Source: a virus
DNA length: 22,345 nt
Direction: 5' to 3' (one strand)
IMG/VR virus record: IMGVR_UViG_3300037225_000875
Coordinates: 1-22,345 of that record
The stretch's first letter is position 1. Every line of letters starts with the position of its first letter. A model generated the notes under the pieces. The model made no database searches. It saw only the letters and a list, made by a program, of their open reading frames with translations, and was not told the DNA's origin. The position numbers were made by a program, and so were the translations under genes. This document shows, piece by piece, positions 21,486-22,345 of the stretch.

Positions 21486-21646
21486 GCTGTTGAGCCGGAT
21501 TCCATAGTGTTCTGTGCGCCCAGCTCGATACTACACGGAACTTCGTTACCCCACAAATCCCAGCCGTGGCCCCCCGAACGTGCAAACAACTCTACGCGAG
21601 GAAGGTTCCCGAAAAGCTCGATTATTTTGTCGCGCACAACGTCCAA
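21422..21646 (-). pseudogene. 5'-truncated MT-A70-like DNA adenine methyltransferase fragment
   Basis: From the core site (21637-21642) the frame reads DKIIELFGNLPRVELFARSG and GHGWDLWGNEV. This is the conserved C-terminal signature of phage-type MT-A70 adenine methyltransferases ('K..ElFG..pR.ELFAR....GWd.wGnE'). The catalytic DPPW-type motif and about 150 upstream residues are absent, and recognisable sequence begins just inside the cassette junction. Possible starts are TTG 21646 or GTG 21637. After GNEV the frame continues through the attC-like palindrome. It is almost certainly non-functional as a methyltransferase. Similarity is from memory of the family; the truncation is seen directly. 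Confidence 0.65.
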
Positions 21647-21792
21647 CCTATGCCGATAGTTGCCGACCTATAAATTCATGACACGCTTCGAGTACGTGAC
21701 GCTCACGATATGAAAGATCACAGTATGGGCCACACTGAATGCTCGCGTATACTTCCTCTAATGTCGGCAATTTTGGCATGGGTTTGTTGGTG
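21634..21792 (-). other. attC-like recombination site (cassette with 97-aa gene)
   Basis: The coding strand opens with CACCAAC at 21786-21792 and closes with GTTGTGC at 21634-21640. CC, ATGCC, AAAA, TTGCCGAC on the left pairs with GTCGGCAA, CTATC, GGCATAGG on the right. One A is extrahelical, the hallmark of attC folding. It is long (159 bp) because the inner loop contains coding sequence. Confidence 0.78.
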
Positions 21793-21941
21793 GATGTGGA
21801 AGGAGCGGATTCCTTTTTCCAAGAGATTTTACGCTCACGGATGCCACGCAGAACTGGCTCTGCCTCTTTACCGCCGCCCGCCACCAAAGCTGCCATGTGA
21901 AATTGTTTTAATTCCATTTCTGAAATTGCGTAAAACTGCAT
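21648..21941 (-). CDS. Hypothetical 97-aa cassette protein
   Basis: I choose ATG 21941, with ATAGGAG ten bases upstream, over the longer reading to 22001, which would cross the core site. The N-terminal half (FYAISEMELKQFHMAALVAG, GGKEAEPVLRGIRERKISW) looks soluble and helical. The second half, from about TNKPMPKLPTLEEVYAS, is encoded by the attC and ends CDLSYRERHVLEACHEFIGR. No domain is recognised. One gene per unit, with leader, ribosome binding site, gene and attC, is the standard cassette layout. Confidence 0.62.
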   Translation of the reverse strand: MQFYAISEMELKQFHMAALVAGGGKEAEPVLRGIRERKISWKKESAPSTSTNKPMPKLPTLEEVYASIQCGPYCDLSYRERHVLEACHEFIGRQLSA

Positions 21942-21985
21942 TGTAAAATCTCCTATAATTCGTGTTTTTGAGCGACTGGAATTTC

Positions 21986-22075
21986 CACCAACGTTCGACA
22001 AATGGCCGAAGTACCGGCCTATAATATTTCAACTACCTACAGTGCTGCCGGTATTTTGGCCTTTGTTTGTTGTAG
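21986..22075 (-). other. attC-like recombination site (cassette with Lar-like gene), clearest example
   Basis: The coding strand opens with CTACAAC at 22069-22075 and closes with GTTGGTG at 21986-21992. ACAAA, GGCC, AAAA, TACCGGC on the left pairs with GCCGGTA, CTTC, GGCC, A, TTTGT on the right: two stems separated by an unpaired 4-4 spacer, with one extrahelical A. This matches R, L, spacer and extrahelical-base design of attC sites. Length 90 bp. Confidence 0.82.
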
Positions 22076-22304
22076 GCTGTTGACGAGCGCACTCCTTAGT
22101 GTCCGCCCGCCGATTCCATTCTTCCAATGCGTCTTTATGCCATTTTGCATCTTCACTATCATCATATCCCGTTCTGACTTCAGGTGCTTGAGCGCCACAA
22201 TCGATACATTGAGCTGCACCCCATTTGCACGAATCGGTGCCGTAAAGAAAATGTACCCCGCGTTTTGAACCGCAAAATGGGCATTCTTTTTCTTCGGCGG
22301 GCAT
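22029..22304 (-). CDS. Lar-like zinc-ribbon protein (restriction alleviation type)
   Basis: The 91 aa protein starts at ATG 22304 with AAAGG eight bases upstream, the first gene after the core at the window edge. It has CPFCGS at residues 8-13, CIDCGAQAP near residue 33 and ALEEWNRRAD near residue 59. This is the order found in Lar-family phage and prophage proteins ('CPFCG...C..CGa.gp...A...WN.R'), linked in the family to alleviation of type I restriction. Paired CxxC motifs indicate a zinc ribbon. The last 23 residues (ending NKGQNTGSTVGS) are encoded by attC and are not part of the family. An anti-restriction role is family-based; many homologues are untested. Confidence 0.72.
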   Translation of the reverse strand: MPAEEKECPFCGSKRGVHFLYGTDSCKWGAAQCIDCGAQAPEVRTGYDDSEDAKWHKDALEEWNRRADTKECARQQPTTNKGQNTGSTVGS

Positions 22305-22339
22305 ATTAATAACCTTTCTTTGCGCTCGGCAATTGACTA

Positions 22340-22345
22340 CAACGT
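22340..22345 (-). other. Core recombination site at the window edge (partial attC or attI)
   Basis: The last six bases are CAACGT (ACGTTG on the coding strand), the same core that closes the other attC-like sites. The rest of the site lies outside the window. It marks the left boundary of either the preceding cassette's attC or the attI next to an integrase. Confidence 0.55.

Larger units (their letters stand above)
18767..22345 (-). mobile_element. Integron-type gene cassette array without visible integrase (CALIN-like)
   Basis: About a dozen small minus-strand genes are separated by asymmetric palindromes ending in a shared core, ACGTTG on the coding strand. Core sites lie at 22340, 21989, 21637, 20975, 20691 and 20418, giving units of about 350, 350, 660, 285 and 275 bp, the size of single-gene cassettes. 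After each complete core comes a short AT-rich leader with a GGAG-type site and one ATG; an attC-like palindrome beginning with xxxxAAC follows. The exception is the 21637 unit, which opens on a truncated gene. Left of 20418 only degenerate sites remain. Cassettes read leftwards, so an integrase and attI would lie beyond the right edge. Tyrosine-recombinase cassettes are established knowledge; that this is one rests on the palindrome comparison given for each site. Confidence 0.75.

Noticed and set aside
21282-21659. 125-aa + strand frame
   Set aside because: It is antisense to the methyltransferase fragment, the palindrome and the 29-aa gene; it starts without a ribosome binding site and resembles reverse-complement coding.
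18772-22345. CRISPR array or tandem repeat explanation for the spaced motifs
   Set aside because: Spacings are 270-660 bp with genes in between, and the repeats are palindromes with differing stems rather than constant repeats.
1-22345. tRNA, rRNA or insertion sequences
   Set aside because: No cloverleaf-like sequence, rRNA signature or transposase with inverted repeats was found by eye.

Overview
The window holds the tail half of a tailed, contractile-tailed (myovirus-type) phage or prophage on the + strand (about 1-18,700). It is followed by a convergent block of very small minus-strand genes (about 18,770-22,345) that is organised like an integron gene-cassette array. The phage part is AT-rich and tightly packed, with ATGA, GTGA or TAATG overlaps at most gene junctions and AGGAG-type ribosome binding sites elsewhere. 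The host cannot be named from the sequence. A Mu-F-like head protein and a DUF3383/DUF3277-type sheath and tube fit a bacterial phage of the Mu / Pam3 / Gp138-spike group.

Layout, + strand. 1-131: C-terminus of an upstream gene. 128-2476: Mu F-like head morphogenesis protein, HK97 gp10/Mu G-like tail-completion protein, a one-TM microprotein, a connector-type protein and a neck/tail terminator. 2489-4350: tail sheath and tail tube. 4381-4979: tail assembly chaperone with a -1 frameshift at a T TTT TTC heptamer. 5003-6346: short tape measure. 6346-10382: compact baseplate (Dit-like protein, Pam3 gp18-like plug, hub, Gp138-type spike, gp25-like wedge, baseplate J). 10379-12106: DUF2612 baseplate protein with an added N-terminal propeller and PKD domain. 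12106-12663: small fibre-like protein. 12669-14440: lysis region (M15 peptidase and several small membrane proteins). 14437-18695: accessory and fibre genes, three of which begin with signal peptides or membrane anchors.

Layout, - strand. Beyond a hairpin at 18,729-18,750 lie about a dozen short genes reading leftwards. Six CAACGT core sites (ACGTTG on the coding strand) occur at 22,340, 21,989, 21,637, 20,975, 20,691 and 20,418, spaced about 270-660 bp apart. Five of them form the right end of an asymmetric palindrome whose left end carries an xxxxAAC box, as in attC sites; the sixth is cut by the window edge. Three further palindromes (21,419-21,485; 19,767-19,829; 18,772-18,868) have the same stem design but no GTT box, and look like decayed sites at the distal end. 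No integrase is visible; by orientation it would lie to the right of the window. Cassette contents include a Lar-like zinc-ribbon (restriction-alleviation type) protein, a 5'-truncated MT-A70 adenine methyltransferase fragment, small membrane proteins, Cys-rich proteins and unknowns. Several of these genes run into the attC, so the attC encodes their C-terminal tails.

The combination of phage tail genes directly abutting a cassette array with anti-restriction-type cargo is the most interesting aspect. Whether the array belongs to the phage or to flanking host DNA cannot be decided from this window.
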